64,000 nucleotides of DNA from contig NZ_VSSR01000023.1 in NCBI RefSeq assembly GCF_008123515.1, forward strand, positions 112,501 through 176,500, written 5' to 3'. The notes beneath the pieces were generated by a model. The model saw only the letters and a list, made by a program, of their open reading frames with translations. It did no database searches and was not told where the DNA came from. Of this stretch, positions 7,345 through 16,382 are shown piece by piece (the stretch's first letter is position 1; each line of letters begins with the position of its first letter). The stretch comes from Bradyrhizobium cytisi (GTDB taxonomy: Bacteria > Pseudomonadota > Alphaproteobacteria > Rhizobiales > Xanthobacteraceae). Position numbers and translations under genes: made by a program.

Positions 7345-8163
7345 CTACTCCGCCAGGAACCTGCGCACCGCCTCGGTGAATTCCACCGGCGCCTGCTCGA
7401 ACATCGGATGCGTCGCGTTCGGGATGATCGCCGTCTGGGAGCAGGGCACATGTGCGGCGAGCGCATGCAGCACCTTTGGCAGCAGGCCCTTGGTTCGCGC
7501 GCCCAGGATGAACAGCGTCGGCATTCTGATCGCCTCCGCATCCGCCTTCGAGAACGGCGGGCGATTGTCGCGGACCTGGCCAATCAAGGTATAGGCGTTG
7601 TCGCGCAAATTCTGCTTCACCATCGCCGGCAGCCGTGAGCAGGTGCCGGGGCCTTCGAGCGTGTCGACGAAGACGGCGAGGCCGCCATCGACATCGCCGG
7701 CCGCGATCTTCTCGGCCGAGGCCGTGAACCGCGCCAGCAGCGGCGACGGGCCGCCGGCGTACTCGGGATCAAGGCTCGCATCGAGCTCGCCGCCGGGTTC
7801 GGCGAGGACGAGCCGCCGCAGCAGATCCGGCCTCGCTTGCGCGACACGGAAGCAGATGTGGCCGCCGCGGGAATGTCCCATCAAATCGACCGGGCCGAGA
7901 TCGAGCTTCTCGATAAAGGCGATGACGTCGCTGACATGCTGGGCAATCGAATAGGTGTCGCCGATGCCATCCCATTGTGCCGGGAAGAAATGCCGCAGGC
8001 TGACAGCTATCATCCGGTGCCGCTGCGTCAGCGGCCCGAGCACGCAGCCCCAGACGCGGAAGTCGGACAGCGAGCCGTGCACGCAGACCAGCGGCGGGCC
8101 GCCTCTGTTCTCGCCCACGTCGAGATAGGGCATATCGTATCCGTTGACGTGGAGGCTTTGCAT
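7345..8163 (-). CDS. alpha/beta-fold hydrolase
   Basis: 272 residues from the ATG at 8163 (MQSLHVNGYDMPYLDVG), which fits the usual first strand better than an in-frame ATG 21 codons earlier. The HGS oxyanion motif is at 29-31, the nucleophile Ser98 is in GHSRGG, and a C-terminal ATHPMFEQAP supplies the histidine. It is a cytosolic hydrolase of unknown substrate. The dioxygenase gene follows after 107 bp. Divergent from the ogt-like gene. Confidence 0.88.
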   Translation of the reverse strand: MQSLHVNGYDMPYLDVGENRGGPPLVCVHGSLSDFRVWGCVLGPLTQRHRMIAVSLRHFFPAQWDGIGDTYSIAQHVSDVIAFIEKLDLGPVDLMGHSRGGHICFRVAQARPDLLRRLVLAEPGGELDASLDPEYAGGPSPLLARFTASAEKIAAGDVDGGLAVFVDTLEGPGTCSRLPAMVKQNLRDNAYTLIGQVRDNRPPFSKADAEAIRMPTLFILGARTKGLLPKVLHALAAHVPCSQTAIIPNATHPMFEQAPVEFTEAVRRFLAE

Positions 8164-8301
8164 TCTTGGCTCGCGGAAGGGGGCGGAACTCCTGTGCAAG
8201 ATTCCCGGAAATCGGGTGGATCGCAACTATTTCCAAGCCTAGATTTAGGCCGAGATCACGATGGGGGCATGCGACAATGACGCGAGCTCAGGAACCAAGC
8301 C

Positions 8302-8844
8302 ATGACCGACCAGCATTTTGCCCTGTTCGACACCAGGATCGGCCTCTGCGCCATCGCCTGGGGCCCGCGCGGCATCAACGGCACGCAGCTGCCGATGGGC
8401 GGCGAGGAAAAGATCCGCACCCGCATCAGCCAGCGCCACGCCGACGCCAGCGAGGCCGAGCCGACCCCCGAAGTGCAGCAGGCGATCGACCGCATCGTCA
8501 AACTGCTCGCGGGTGAGCCGGATGACCTCAAAGACATCCCGCTGGATCTCGATGGCGTGCCCGACTTCAACCGCGGCGTCTACGAGATCGCCCGCGCGAT
8601 CCCGCCCGGCAAGACCATCACCTATGGCGACATCGCCAAGCAGCTGGGCGGCGTCCAGCTGTCGCGCGATGTCGGCCAGGCGCTCGGGCACAACCCGTGT
8701 CCCATCGTCGTGCCCTGCCATCGCGTGCTGGCGGCCGGCAACAAGCCCGGCGGCTTCTCGGCAAATGGCGGCGTGGTGACCAAGCTGAAGATGCTCGAGA
8801 TCGAAGGCGCGCTGGTGAACCATACGCCCAGCTTGTTTGATTGA
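8302..8844 (+). CDS. ogt: methylated-DNA--[protein]-cysteine S-methyltransferase (Ogt type)
   Basis: 180 residues. The acceptor motif VPCHRVLAAGNKPGGFS places the reactive Cys139, and TYGDIAKQLG (107-116) with ALGHNPCPIVVPCHRV is the standard DNA-binding and active-site region. It repairs O6-alkylguanine and O4-alkylthymine by irreversible transfer to the cysteine. There is no AdaA-type regulatory domain. The start at 8302 is supported by the conserved first strand ALFDTRIG. It is probably monocistronic. Confidence 0.93.
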   Translation: MTDQHFALFDTRIGLCAIAWGPRGINGTQLPMGGEEKIRTRISQRHADASEAEPTPEVQQAIDRIVKLLAGEPDDLKDIPLDLDGVPDFNRGVYEIARAIPPGKTITYGDIAKQLGGVQLSRDVGQALGHNPCPIVVPCHRVLAAGNKPGGFSANGGVVTKLKMLEIEGALVNHTPSLFD

Positions 8845-8887
8845 TACGGCGCTAGATCTTCGCCACGGTCTTCGGCCAATACCTGTC

Positions 8888-8974
8888 TCACAGATGCCGC
8901 TTCACCAGCTTGCCCGTCGGTGTGCGCGGCAGCCCGGCTTCGAAGTCGACCGAGCGCGGGCATTTCACCTGCTC
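8888..8974 (-). pseudogene. C-terminal relic of an acyl-CoA synthetase (AMP-binding) gene
   Basis: On the minus strand the frame reads EQVKCPRSVDFEAGLPRTPT then GKLVKRHL-stop (TGA 8888-8890). This is the hallmark C-terminus of AMP-forming acyl-CoA ligases, including the catalytic A10 lysine in PTGKLVKR. Upstream of it (higher coordinates) the sequence changes at once to a short TCGC/TACTCGCC-rich stretch and then the thiolase gene. Only about 28 codons survive. Confidence 0.75.
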
Positions 8975-9003
8975 GCTATTCGCTACTCGCCACTCGCCCT
9001 TTC

Positions 9004-10176
<1,173 letters not shown>

Positions 10177-10247
10177 TTCGGTCTCTCCCATGATTGTTCT
10201 GAATTGGTTTGGGTTGTCGGGGGCGGATTTAATGGACGACATATCGT

Positions 10248-10267
10248 TTAGTCAATCGATCAATTAA
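10248..10267. promoter_or_regulatory. candidate TetR operator dyad
   Basis: The sequence TTAGTCAATCGATCAATTAA is an imperfect palindrome centred on ATCGAT (14 of 20 positions symmetric). It lies between the thiolase gene and the TetR gene, upstream of both. Its position and symmetry fit an autoregulatory operator for the TetR protein; no experimental site is known to me. Confidence 0.5.
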
Positions 10268-10335
10268 CTCTTGTGGGGAGGCGCTGCTTGGGCTTATCTG
10301 CGGCCCGCTTCAAGCGCCGAGAACAAAGGATTTCC

Positions 10336-10995
10336 GTGACTACCAGCGTACCGAACAGGCTTCCGGGCGGAAAGAATTCCACGGCAGAGAAATTGCTCAT
10401 GGCCGCAAGCGAGCTGATGATCGAACGCTCCTCGATCGAGATCTCGCTCTCCGACATCGCCCAGAAGTCCGGTGCCAATGCCGCGCTGGTCAAATATCAT
10501 TTCGGCAACAAGGACGGCCTGCTGCTGGCGCTGCTCGCGCGCGACGCCGCGACAGAAATGTCCAATCTGGAATATCTGCTGGCGCAGCAGATCACCTCCA
10601 CGGCGAAGCTGAAGCTGCATATCGGCGGCATCATCCGCGCCTATCACCGGTTTCCCTACATGAACCGGCTGATCCATTATCTCCTGCACGAGAGCGTTGC
10701 CGGCTCCGCGGACGAAGTTTCAAAATTCTTCGTCGCACCGCTGCTCGACTTTCATCGCCGCCTGCTCGCTGAGGGCGTCAGCCGCGGCGAGTTCCGCGCC
10801 ACCGATCCGGTGCTGTTCTACACCAGCCTGATCGGCGCCTGCGACCACCTGTTCTTCGGCCGGCACGCGATGTCTCGCGCGACCGGCGTCGGCCCGGTCA
10901 CCGACGACGTCTGCCGGCAATATATCAAGCACATGGAAACGCTGATCTGCGGCGGCATCCTCACGCAAGCCGAGGAAGCTGCCGCGGTCGGATAA
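10336..10995 (+). CDS. TetR-family transcriptional regulator
   Basis: 219 residues from the GTG at 10336, which has AAAGGA five bases upstream; another in-frame GTG at 10273 lacks such a site. The N-terminal helix-turn-helix (SLSDIAQKSGANAALVKYHF, then GNKDGLLLALL) is typical. The C-terminal part resembles regulators of fatty-acid or aromatic CoA-ester genes. It is transcribed toward the SDR, ligase and acyl-CoA dehydrogenase genes and divergently from the thiolase gene, so it probably represses the whole set until a CoA-ester ligand binds. Confidence 0.9.
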   Translation: MTTSVPNRLPGGKNSTAEKLLMAASELMIERSSIEISLSDIAQKSGANAALVKYHFGNKDGLLLALLARDAATEMSNLEYLLAQQITSTAKLKLHIGGIIRAYHRFPYMNRLIHYLLHESVAGSADEVSKFFVAPLLDFHRRLLAEGVSRGEFRATDPVLFYTSLIGACDHLFFGRHAMSRATGVGPVTDDVCRQYIKHMETLICGGILTQAEEAAAVG

Positions 10996-11050
10996 TCCGG
11001 CCATCACTCTCAAGTCTAGAGAAGAAACGCCCAAGGAAAGGTAGCCTGTC

Positions 11051-11809
11051 ATGGAATTGAAAGACGTAGCCGTTCTCATCACCGGTGGTGGTTCGGGTCT
11101 TGGTGAAGCGACCGCGCGCGCCATGGCTGCCAAGGGCGCCAAGATCGGCGTGATCGACCAGAACAAGGATAACGCCGAGAAGATCGCCGCCGAAGTGAAG
11201 GGCGTCGCGCTCCATGCCGACGTCACCAGCGAGGAGCAGATCAAGGCCGCGATCGCGAAGGCGGAAGCCGCGCACGGCGTTGCCCGCGTGCTGATGAACT
11301 GCGCCGGCATCGGCGGCTCGCAGCGCATCGTCGGCCGCGACGGCGTCTATCCCTTGGAGAAGTTCGCACGCATCATCAACGTCAACCTGATCGGCACGTT
11401 CAACTGCCTGCGCCTGTTCGCCGAGCGCCTCGTCACGATCGAGCCGATCGGTGAAGAGCGCGGCGTCATCATCAACACGGCGTCTGTCGCTGCCTATGAA
11501 GGCCAGATCGGTCAGATTGCTTATTCGGCCTCGAAGGGCGGCGTTGTCGGCCTCACCCTGCCGGCCGCGCGCGACCTCGCCAGCCAGAAGATACGCGTCA
11601 ACACCATCGCGCCCGGCCTGTTCTTCACGCCGTTGCTGATGGGCCTGAACGAGGAAGCCCGCAAGAGCCTGGGGGCCCAGGTGCCGCATCCCTCGCGCCT
11701 TGGCGATGCCAAGGAATACGGTGCGCTCGCCGTGCACATGGTCGAGAACCCGATGCTCAACGGCGAGACCATCCGTCTCGATGGCGCGATCCGCATGGCG
11801 CCGCGGTAG
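11051..11809 (+). CDS. SDR, 3-hydroxyacyl-CoA dehydrogenase type II-like
   Basis: 252 residues. The cofactor motif TGGGSGLG is at 11-18, and catalytic Ser145, Tyr158 and Lys162 are present. The IEPIGEERGVIINTASVAAY stretch and the C-terminal NPMLNGETIRLDGAIRMAPR are hallmarks of the type II 3-hydroxyacyl-CoA dehydrogenase (HSD17B10-like) group. It should oxidise a 3-hydroxyacyl-CoA with NAD+, feeding the thiolase. Its upstream neighbour is the TetR gene (55-bp gap). An acyl-CoA ligase and dehydrogenases follow. Confidence 0.9.
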   Translation: MELKDVAVLITGGGSGLGEATARAMAAKGAKIGVIDQNKDNAEKIAAEVKGVALHADVTSEEQIKAAIAKAEAAHGVARVLMNCAGIGGSQRIVGRDGVYPLEKFARIINVNLIGTFNCLRLFAERLVTIEPIGEERGVIINTASVAAYEGQIGQIAYSASKGGVVGLTLPAARDLASQKIRVNTIAPGLFFTPLLMGLNEEARKSLGAQVPHPSRLGDAKEYGALAVHMVENPMLNGETIRLDGAIRMAPR

Positions 11810-11819
11810 GCTCTTCTTC

Positions 11820-11865
11820 CTTCTCCCCTTGAGGGAGAAGGTGGCGCGAAGCGCCGGATGAGGGG
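11820..11865. repeat. intergenic double-hairpin repeat
   Basis: CTTCTCCC (11820-11827) pairs with GGGAGAAG (11833-11840), and GGCGC / GCGCC forms a second small stem. This is a very common intergenic element in rhizobial genomes. Placed 11 bp after the SDR stop it may also reduce read-through. Confidence 0.6.
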
Positions 11866-11931
11866 TATGTGTCCGTGGAGGCAGACCCCGCACCCAAGCG
11901 AGTTCTCGGTCAGCGACCTAGCAAGAATTTT

Positions 11932-12039
11932 TGTGCTGGCCTCGACCTTAAGGCCGCGATGGCGCGCCGCTCCGAGGAATTTTCGGAAGGCATCAGGGCC
12001 TTCCTTGAGAAGCGAAAGCCTGTCTATATCAAGCACTGA
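11932..12039 (+). pseudogene. enoyl-CoA hydratase C-terminal relic
   Basis: The frame reads CAGLDLKAAMARRSEEF followed by SEGIRAFLEKRKPVYIKH and a TGA at 12037-12039. The EGIRAFLEKRKP end is the standard C-terminus of crotonase-fold enoyl-CoA hydratases. There is no start codon or upstream body. The CAGLDLK stretch could be a remnant of the active-site region joined by an internal deletion, or simply part of the C-terminus. A hydratase would be the missing step between the dehydrogenases and the SDR in this operon. Confidence 0.65.
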
Positions 12040-12082
12040 ACAACGAAGATCCGCAAAGGACAATAATTCCGGGAGACGCAAA

Positions 12083-13954
12083 ATGAGTGGAAGCGCGGCG
12101 GCGGTGATGACGAAGCCTGCCTTTCGCAAGGTGGAGTGGCTCGCGCGCGACATCGATGTCGAACGCCGCGCTGACGGCACGGTGGTGCTCAAGTCGCGCA
12201 TTCCCTTGCAGGCTTACGAGAAGCATCTTCCGGCCTCGCTCGCGAAGTGGGCGAGGCAAGCGCCGGAGCGCATCTGGCTGGCGCAACGCGGCGGTCCCAA
12301 TCGCGAGTGGCGCAAGGTGTCGTATGGCGAAGCCAAGCGCACCGTCGATGCGCTGACGCAGGCGCTGCTGAACCTCAGGCTCGAGGGACGCCCGGTCACG
12401 ATCCTCTCCGGCAATTCGATCGAGCACGCGCTGATGACGCAGGCCGCGATGCAGGCGCGCGTCCCGGCGGCTCCAGTGTCGCCGGCCTATTCGTTAATGA
12501 GCCATGATCATGTCAAGCTGAAATACCTGTTCGACCTGATCAAGCCGGCCGTGGTGATGGTGCAGGACGGCCCGACCTTCGAGAAGGCGCTGAAAGCGCT
12601 CGATCTCACCGGCGTCACCGTCGTTCACGTCGTGCGGCCCTGCGATGACGTCAAGAGCGTCAGCTTTGCCGAGCTTGCAGTCACGCCGGTGACGCCTGAT
12701 GTCGACGCATCGATCGCGAAGATCACGCCCGATACCGTCGGCAAGCTACTGTTCACGTCGGGCTCGACCGGCATGCCCAAGGCCGTCATCAACACGCAAG
12801 AGATGATGTGCGCCAATGCAGCGATGATGATGCAGGTGCGGCCGCGCAGGCCGGGCGGTCCGCTCGCCACGGTGCTGGACTGGATGCCCTGGAATCACAC
12901 GATGGGCGGCAATGCCGCATTCCACCCGGTGCTGGTCGAGGGCGGCACGCTCTATATCGACGACGGCCGGCCGATGCCGGGGCAGTTGGAAGAGACTATC
13001 AAGAACCTGCGCGAGATCTCGCCGACCTATTACGCAAACGTGCCGGCCGGCTACGCGGCGCTCGCTGCTGCGATGGAGAAGGACGATGCGCTGTGCCATT
13101 CGTTTTTCAAGAACCTGTCGATCATGGCCTATGGCGGCGCGAGGCTGCCCGACGATCTCTACGACCGCATGCAGGCTCTCGCGGTAAAGACCACCGGCGA
13201 GCGCGTCGTGTTCTATACCGGCTGGGGCTCGACCGAGACTGCGCCGACCTCGACCGGCACCTATTGGGACACCGAGCGCGTCGGTCTGATCGGCCTGCCG
13301 TTCCCCGGCGTCGAGCTGAAGATGGTGCCGTGCGGCTCGAAATACGAGCTGCGCCTGCGCGGCGTCAATGTCACGCCCGGCTACTTTGGTCAGCCTGATC
13401 TCACGAAGAAGATGTTCGACGAGGAGGGGTTCTACTGCATCGGCGATGCCGGTATTTTCGTCGACGATGCCGATCCGGTGAAGGGCATCATCTTTGCCGG
13501 GCGCGTGGTCGAGGACTTCAAGCTCACCACCGGCACTTTCGTGCATGTCGGCTCGCTCCGCACCGATGCGATCGCCGCGGCGACGCCCGTCGTGCATGAC
13601 GCGCTGGTCGCGGGACAGGACCGTGCCTTTATCGGGCTCCTCGCCTGGCCGAACCTGCATGCGTGCCGCCAGCTCGTCGGCAATGCCGATCTCAGCTTCG
13701 AGGATGCTGTAAAGCATCCCGAGGTGATTGTCTGCTTCAGGCGTGGGTTAGAGGCCCACAACAAGGAGTGCGAAGGCGCCAGCAGCCGCATCATCGCGCG
13801 CGCGACGCTGATGGCCGAGCCGCCCTCGATCGACGGAAATGAGCTCACCGACAAGGGCTACATCAACCAGCGCGCCGGCCTGGAACGCCGCGCTGCGCTG
13901 GTCGATCGGCTCTATGCGGACAAGCCTGACCAGGACGTCATCATTCTCAAGTAA
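12083..13954 (+). CDS. acyl-CoA ligase, feruloyl-CoA synthase-like
   Basis: 623 residues from the ATG at 12083 (MSGSAAAVMTKPAFRKVEWL), with GGGAGA just upstream. The AMP-binding motif LLFTSGSTGMPKAVINTQEM, a later GWGSTETAPTSTGTYWD segment and the C-terminal ligase region are all present. This length and the INTQEMMCANAAMM context match the feruloyl-CoA synthase group, which activates hydroxycinnamates or related aromatic acids. Followed by three acyl-CoA dehydrogenases, so the true substrate may be another aryl or side-chain acid. Probably the first intact gene of the operon after a hydratase relic. Confidence 0.82.
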   Translation: MSGSAAAVMTKPAFRKVEWLARDIDVERRADGTVVLKSRIPLQAYEKHLPASLAKWARQAPERIWLAQRGGPNREWRKVSYGEAKRTVDALTQALLNLRLEGRPVTILSGNSIEHALMTQAAMQARVPAAPVSPAYSLMSHDHVKLKYLFDLIKPAVVMVQDGPTFEKALKALDLTGVTVVHVVRPCDDVKSVSFAELAVTPVTPDVDASIAKITPDTVGKLLFTSGSTGMPKAVINTQEMMCANAAMMMQVRPRRPGGPLATVLDWMPWNHTMGGNAAFHPVLVEGGTLYIDDGRPMPGQLEETIKNLREISPTYYANVPAGYAALAAAMEKDDALCHSFFKNLSIMAYGGARLPDDLYDRMQALAVKTTGERVVFYTGWGSTETAPTSTGTYWDTERVGLIGLPFPGVELKMVPCGSKYELRLRGVNVTPGYFGQPDLTKKMFDEEGFYCIGDAGIFVDDADPVKGIIFAGRVVEDFKLTTGTFVHVGSLRTDAIAAATPVVHDALVAGQDRAFIGLLAWPNLHACRQLVGNADLSFEDAVKHPEVIVCFRRGLEAHNKECEGASSRIIARATLMAEPPSIDGNELTDKGYINQRAGLERRAALVDRLYADKPDQDVIILK

Positions 13955-13982
13955 TCGACATCATTCAACACGGGTGCGGGCC

Positions 13983-15110
13983 ATGAACTTCGATTTCTCT
14001 GACGACCAGAAGCAGCTCCGCGACCAGGCGCGCAAATTCCTCGCTGAAAAATGCTCGCCCAAGGCGGTGCGCGTCGTGCTCGACGGCAAGGTTCCCTACG
14101 ACAAGGAGCTGTGGAAGGGCCTCGCCGAAATGGGCTTTCTCGGCGTCGCGATTCCCGAAGAGTTCGGCGGCGCGGGCGCGGGGCATCTCGAGCTCTGCGT
14201 GATCGCGGAAGAGATGGGCCGCGCCAATGCGCCGGTGCCGTTCTCTTCGACCGTGTATCTTGCCGCCGAAGCGCTGCTGATTGCCGGCAGCGACGCGCAA
14301 AAGAAGAGGTGGCTGCCTGCGATCGCCTCGGGCAAGGCGATCGGCACGCTGGCGCTGTTCGAGGGCAAGGGCAATCCGGCGCCGAAGAACGTCAAGCTGA
14401 CCGCTGCGAGTGGCGTGCTCAATGGCGTCAAGAAGCCGGTCGCGGATGGTGCGATCGCCGACTTCGCGGTGGTCGCTGCGCGGACGGGCTCCAGCGGTCG
14501 CGACGGCGACATTTCGCTGTTCCTGGTCGATCTTGGGGGCGGCGGCGTCGAGGTGAAAGGCCTCACCAATCTCGATCCGACCCGCGGGCAGGCCGAGATC
14601 ACTTTCAAGGACTGCAAGGCGGAGCCGCTCGGTGCCGCCGGCGAAGGCTGGAGCATTTTGTCTCAGGTGCTCGATCGTGCCGCAGTGCTCTGCGCCTTCG
14701 AGCAGGTCGGTGGCTCCGACCGTGCGCTGGAGATGGGCCGCGACTATGCGCTCGACCGTATCGCTTTCGGTCGCCAGATCGGCTCGTTCCAGGCGGTGAA
14801 GCACATGCTGGCCGACATGTATGTCTCGGCGACGCTGGCGCGCTCCAACAGCTATTATGGTGCCTGGGCGCTCTCGACAAACGCGGCCGAGCTGCCGGAG
14901 GCCGCCGCTGCCGCGCGCATCAGCGCGACGCAGGCGTTCCAGCACTGCGCCAAGAACAACATCCAGGTTCACGGCGGCATGGGTTTCACCTGGGAGTTCG
15001 ACTGCCACATGTACTACCGCCGCGCCAACGCGATGGCACTTGGGCTCGGCAGCATCTCCTATTGGGAAGATCAGTTGATCGATCGCATGCGCAAGAAGAA
15101 CGCGGCGTAA
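13983..15110 (+). CDS. acyl-CoA dehydrogenase
   Basis: 375 residues from the ATG at 13983 (MNFDFSDDQKQLRDQARKFL). It has the three-domain acyl-CoA dehydrogenase layout, ending with AFGRQIGSFQAVKHMLADM and NIQVHGGMGFTWEFDCHMYY as in FAD-binding C-terminal domains. It should introduce the alpha-beta double bond into a CoA ester, passing electrons to ETF. It follows the ligase by 28 bp and precedes two paralogous dehydrogenases by 15 bp. This one belongs to a different subgroup from the two that follow, so it may pair with one of them as a heteromer. Confidence 0.92.
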   Translation: MNFDFSDDQKQLRDQARKFLAEKCSPKAVRVVLDGKVPYDKELWKGLAEMGFLGVAIPEEFGGAGAGHLELCVIAEEMGRANAPVPFSSTVYLAAEALLIAGSDAQKKRWLPAIASGKAIGTLALFEGKGNPAPKNVKLTAASGVLNGVKKPVADGAIADFAVVAARTGSSGRDGDISLFLVDLGGGGVEVKGLTNLDPTRGQAEITFKDCKAEPLGAAGEGWSILSQVLDRAAVLCAFEQVGGSDRALEMGRDYALDRIAFGRQIGSFQAVKHMLADMYVSATLARSNSYYGAWALSTNAAELPEAAAAARISATQAFQHCAKNNIQVHGGMGFTWEFDCHMYYRRANAMALGLGSISYWEDQLIDRMRKKNAA

Positions 15111-15125
15111 GCGAAGGACAACGCC

Positions 15126-16373
15126 ATGAACTTCGACGACACCCCGCAGGAAGCCGAATTCCGAGCCACTGCCCGCGTCTGGATCGGCGCGAACGCGCCC
15201 AAGCAATACGAGGAGGAGCTGCGCAAATCGTCGCTCGGCCGCACCCAGCTCAAGAACGCCAACATCCTTGAAGTGGCAAAGGCCTGGCAGAAGAAGAAAG
15301 CCGACGCCGGCTGGGCGTGCCTGCACTGGCCGAAGGACTATGGCGGTCGCGGCGCCTCGCCGATCGAGCGTGTGATCTGGCAGCAGGAAGAAGGGCCGTT
15401 CGGCAAGCTCTCCGGCATGTTCATCATCGGCCACGGCATGTGTGGGCCGACCATGATGGCGTTCGCGCGCGAGGAGCATAAGCGCAACTATCTGCCGCCG
15501 CTCGCCTCCGGCGAAAAGGTCTGGTGCCAGCTATTCTCCGAGCCTGCCGGCGGCTCGGACGTCGCAGGCTTGCGCACGCGCGCGGAAAAGGACGGCGACG
15601 ACTGGCTCATCAACGGCCAGAAGATCTGGACCTCGGGTGCGCATTATTCCGACTACGGCATCCTGCTCACCCGCACCGATCCGACCGTGCCCAAGCACAA
15701 GGGGCTCACCATGTTCTTTCTGGACATGAAGAGCCCCGGCGTCGAAGTGCGGCCGATCAAGCAGGCGAGCGGCGCTTCCGACTTCAACGAGGTCTATTTC
15801 ACCAATGTCCGCATCCCCGACCACCAGCGCCTCGGCGAGGTCGGCGACGGCTGGAACGTCTCGCTGACCACGCTGATGAACGAGCGCATGTCGATCGGTG
15901 CGGGCGTGTCGACCGGCTTCCCGGAGCTGTTCGAGTACTGCGCAGGCCTGATGCTCGATGACGGTCCTGCGATTGAGGATCGCGCGGTGCGCTCGAAGCT
16001 CGCCAACTGGGCGGTGAAGGCGAGCGGCCGGCGCTACACCAGCATGCGTGCGATCTCGGCGCTGTCGAAGGGTGAACGTCCGGGGCCGGAAAATTCCATC
16101 GGCAAGCTGGTCGCGGGCTCGATGATCCAGGACGTCGCGGCCTACGCATTGGATCTGCAGGGCGCGAGCGGTGTGGTCAGCAGTCCCGAGAATGCCGAAG
16201 CCGCCGGCCGTTTCCAGGCGATGCTGCTGCGTGCGCCGGGAACGCGCGTGGAAGGCGGCACTGACGAGATCATGCGCAACATCATCGCCGAGCGGGTCTT
16301 GGGTCTGCCCGGCGATATCCGTGTCGACAAGGACGTGCCATTCAACAAGATCCCGACCAAGGGAAGAGGTTAG
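15126..16373 (+). CDS. acyl-CoA dehydrogenase (paralogue A)
   Basis: 415 residues. Motifs WCQLFSEPAGGSDVAGL (FAD/substrate region) and GGTDEIMRNIIAERVLGLP (C-terminal dimer/FAD region) are clear. It begins MNFDDTPQEAEFRATAR and is strikingly similar over its whole length to the next gene, which begins MNFDDTPQEAAFRETAR; the pair is a tandem duplication. Both belong to the long FadE-like subgroup with an extended N-terminal domain. It is co-transcribed with its neighbours, with gaps of 15 bp upstream and 9 bp downstream. Confidence 0.92.
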   Translation: MNFDDTPQEAEFRATARVWIGANAPKQYEEELRKSSLGRTQLKNANILEVAKAWQKKKADAGWACLHWPKDYGGRGASPIERVIWQQEEGPFGKLSGMFIIGHGMCGPTMMAFAREEHKRNYLPPLASGEKVWCQLFSEPAGGSDVAGLRTRAEKDGDDWLINGQKIWTSGAHYSDYGILLTRTDPTVPKHKGLTMFFLDMKSPGVEVRPIKQASGASDFNEVYFTNVRIPDHQRLGEVGDGWNVSLTTLMNERMSIGAGVSTGFPELFEYCAGLMLDDGPAIEDRAVRSKLANWAVKASGRRYTSMRAISALSKGERPGPENSIGKLVAGSMIQDVAAYALDLQGASGVVSSPENAEAAGRFQAMLLRAPGTRVEGGTDEIMRNIIAERVLGLPGDIRVDKDVPFNKIPTKGRG

Positions 16374-16382
16374 AGGTCCGCC

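Noticed and set aside
10273..10335. Upstream GTG at 10273 as the TetR start
   Set aside because: It lies closer to the operator dyad and lacks a ribosome binding site, whereas GTG 10336 has AAAGGA at good spacing.
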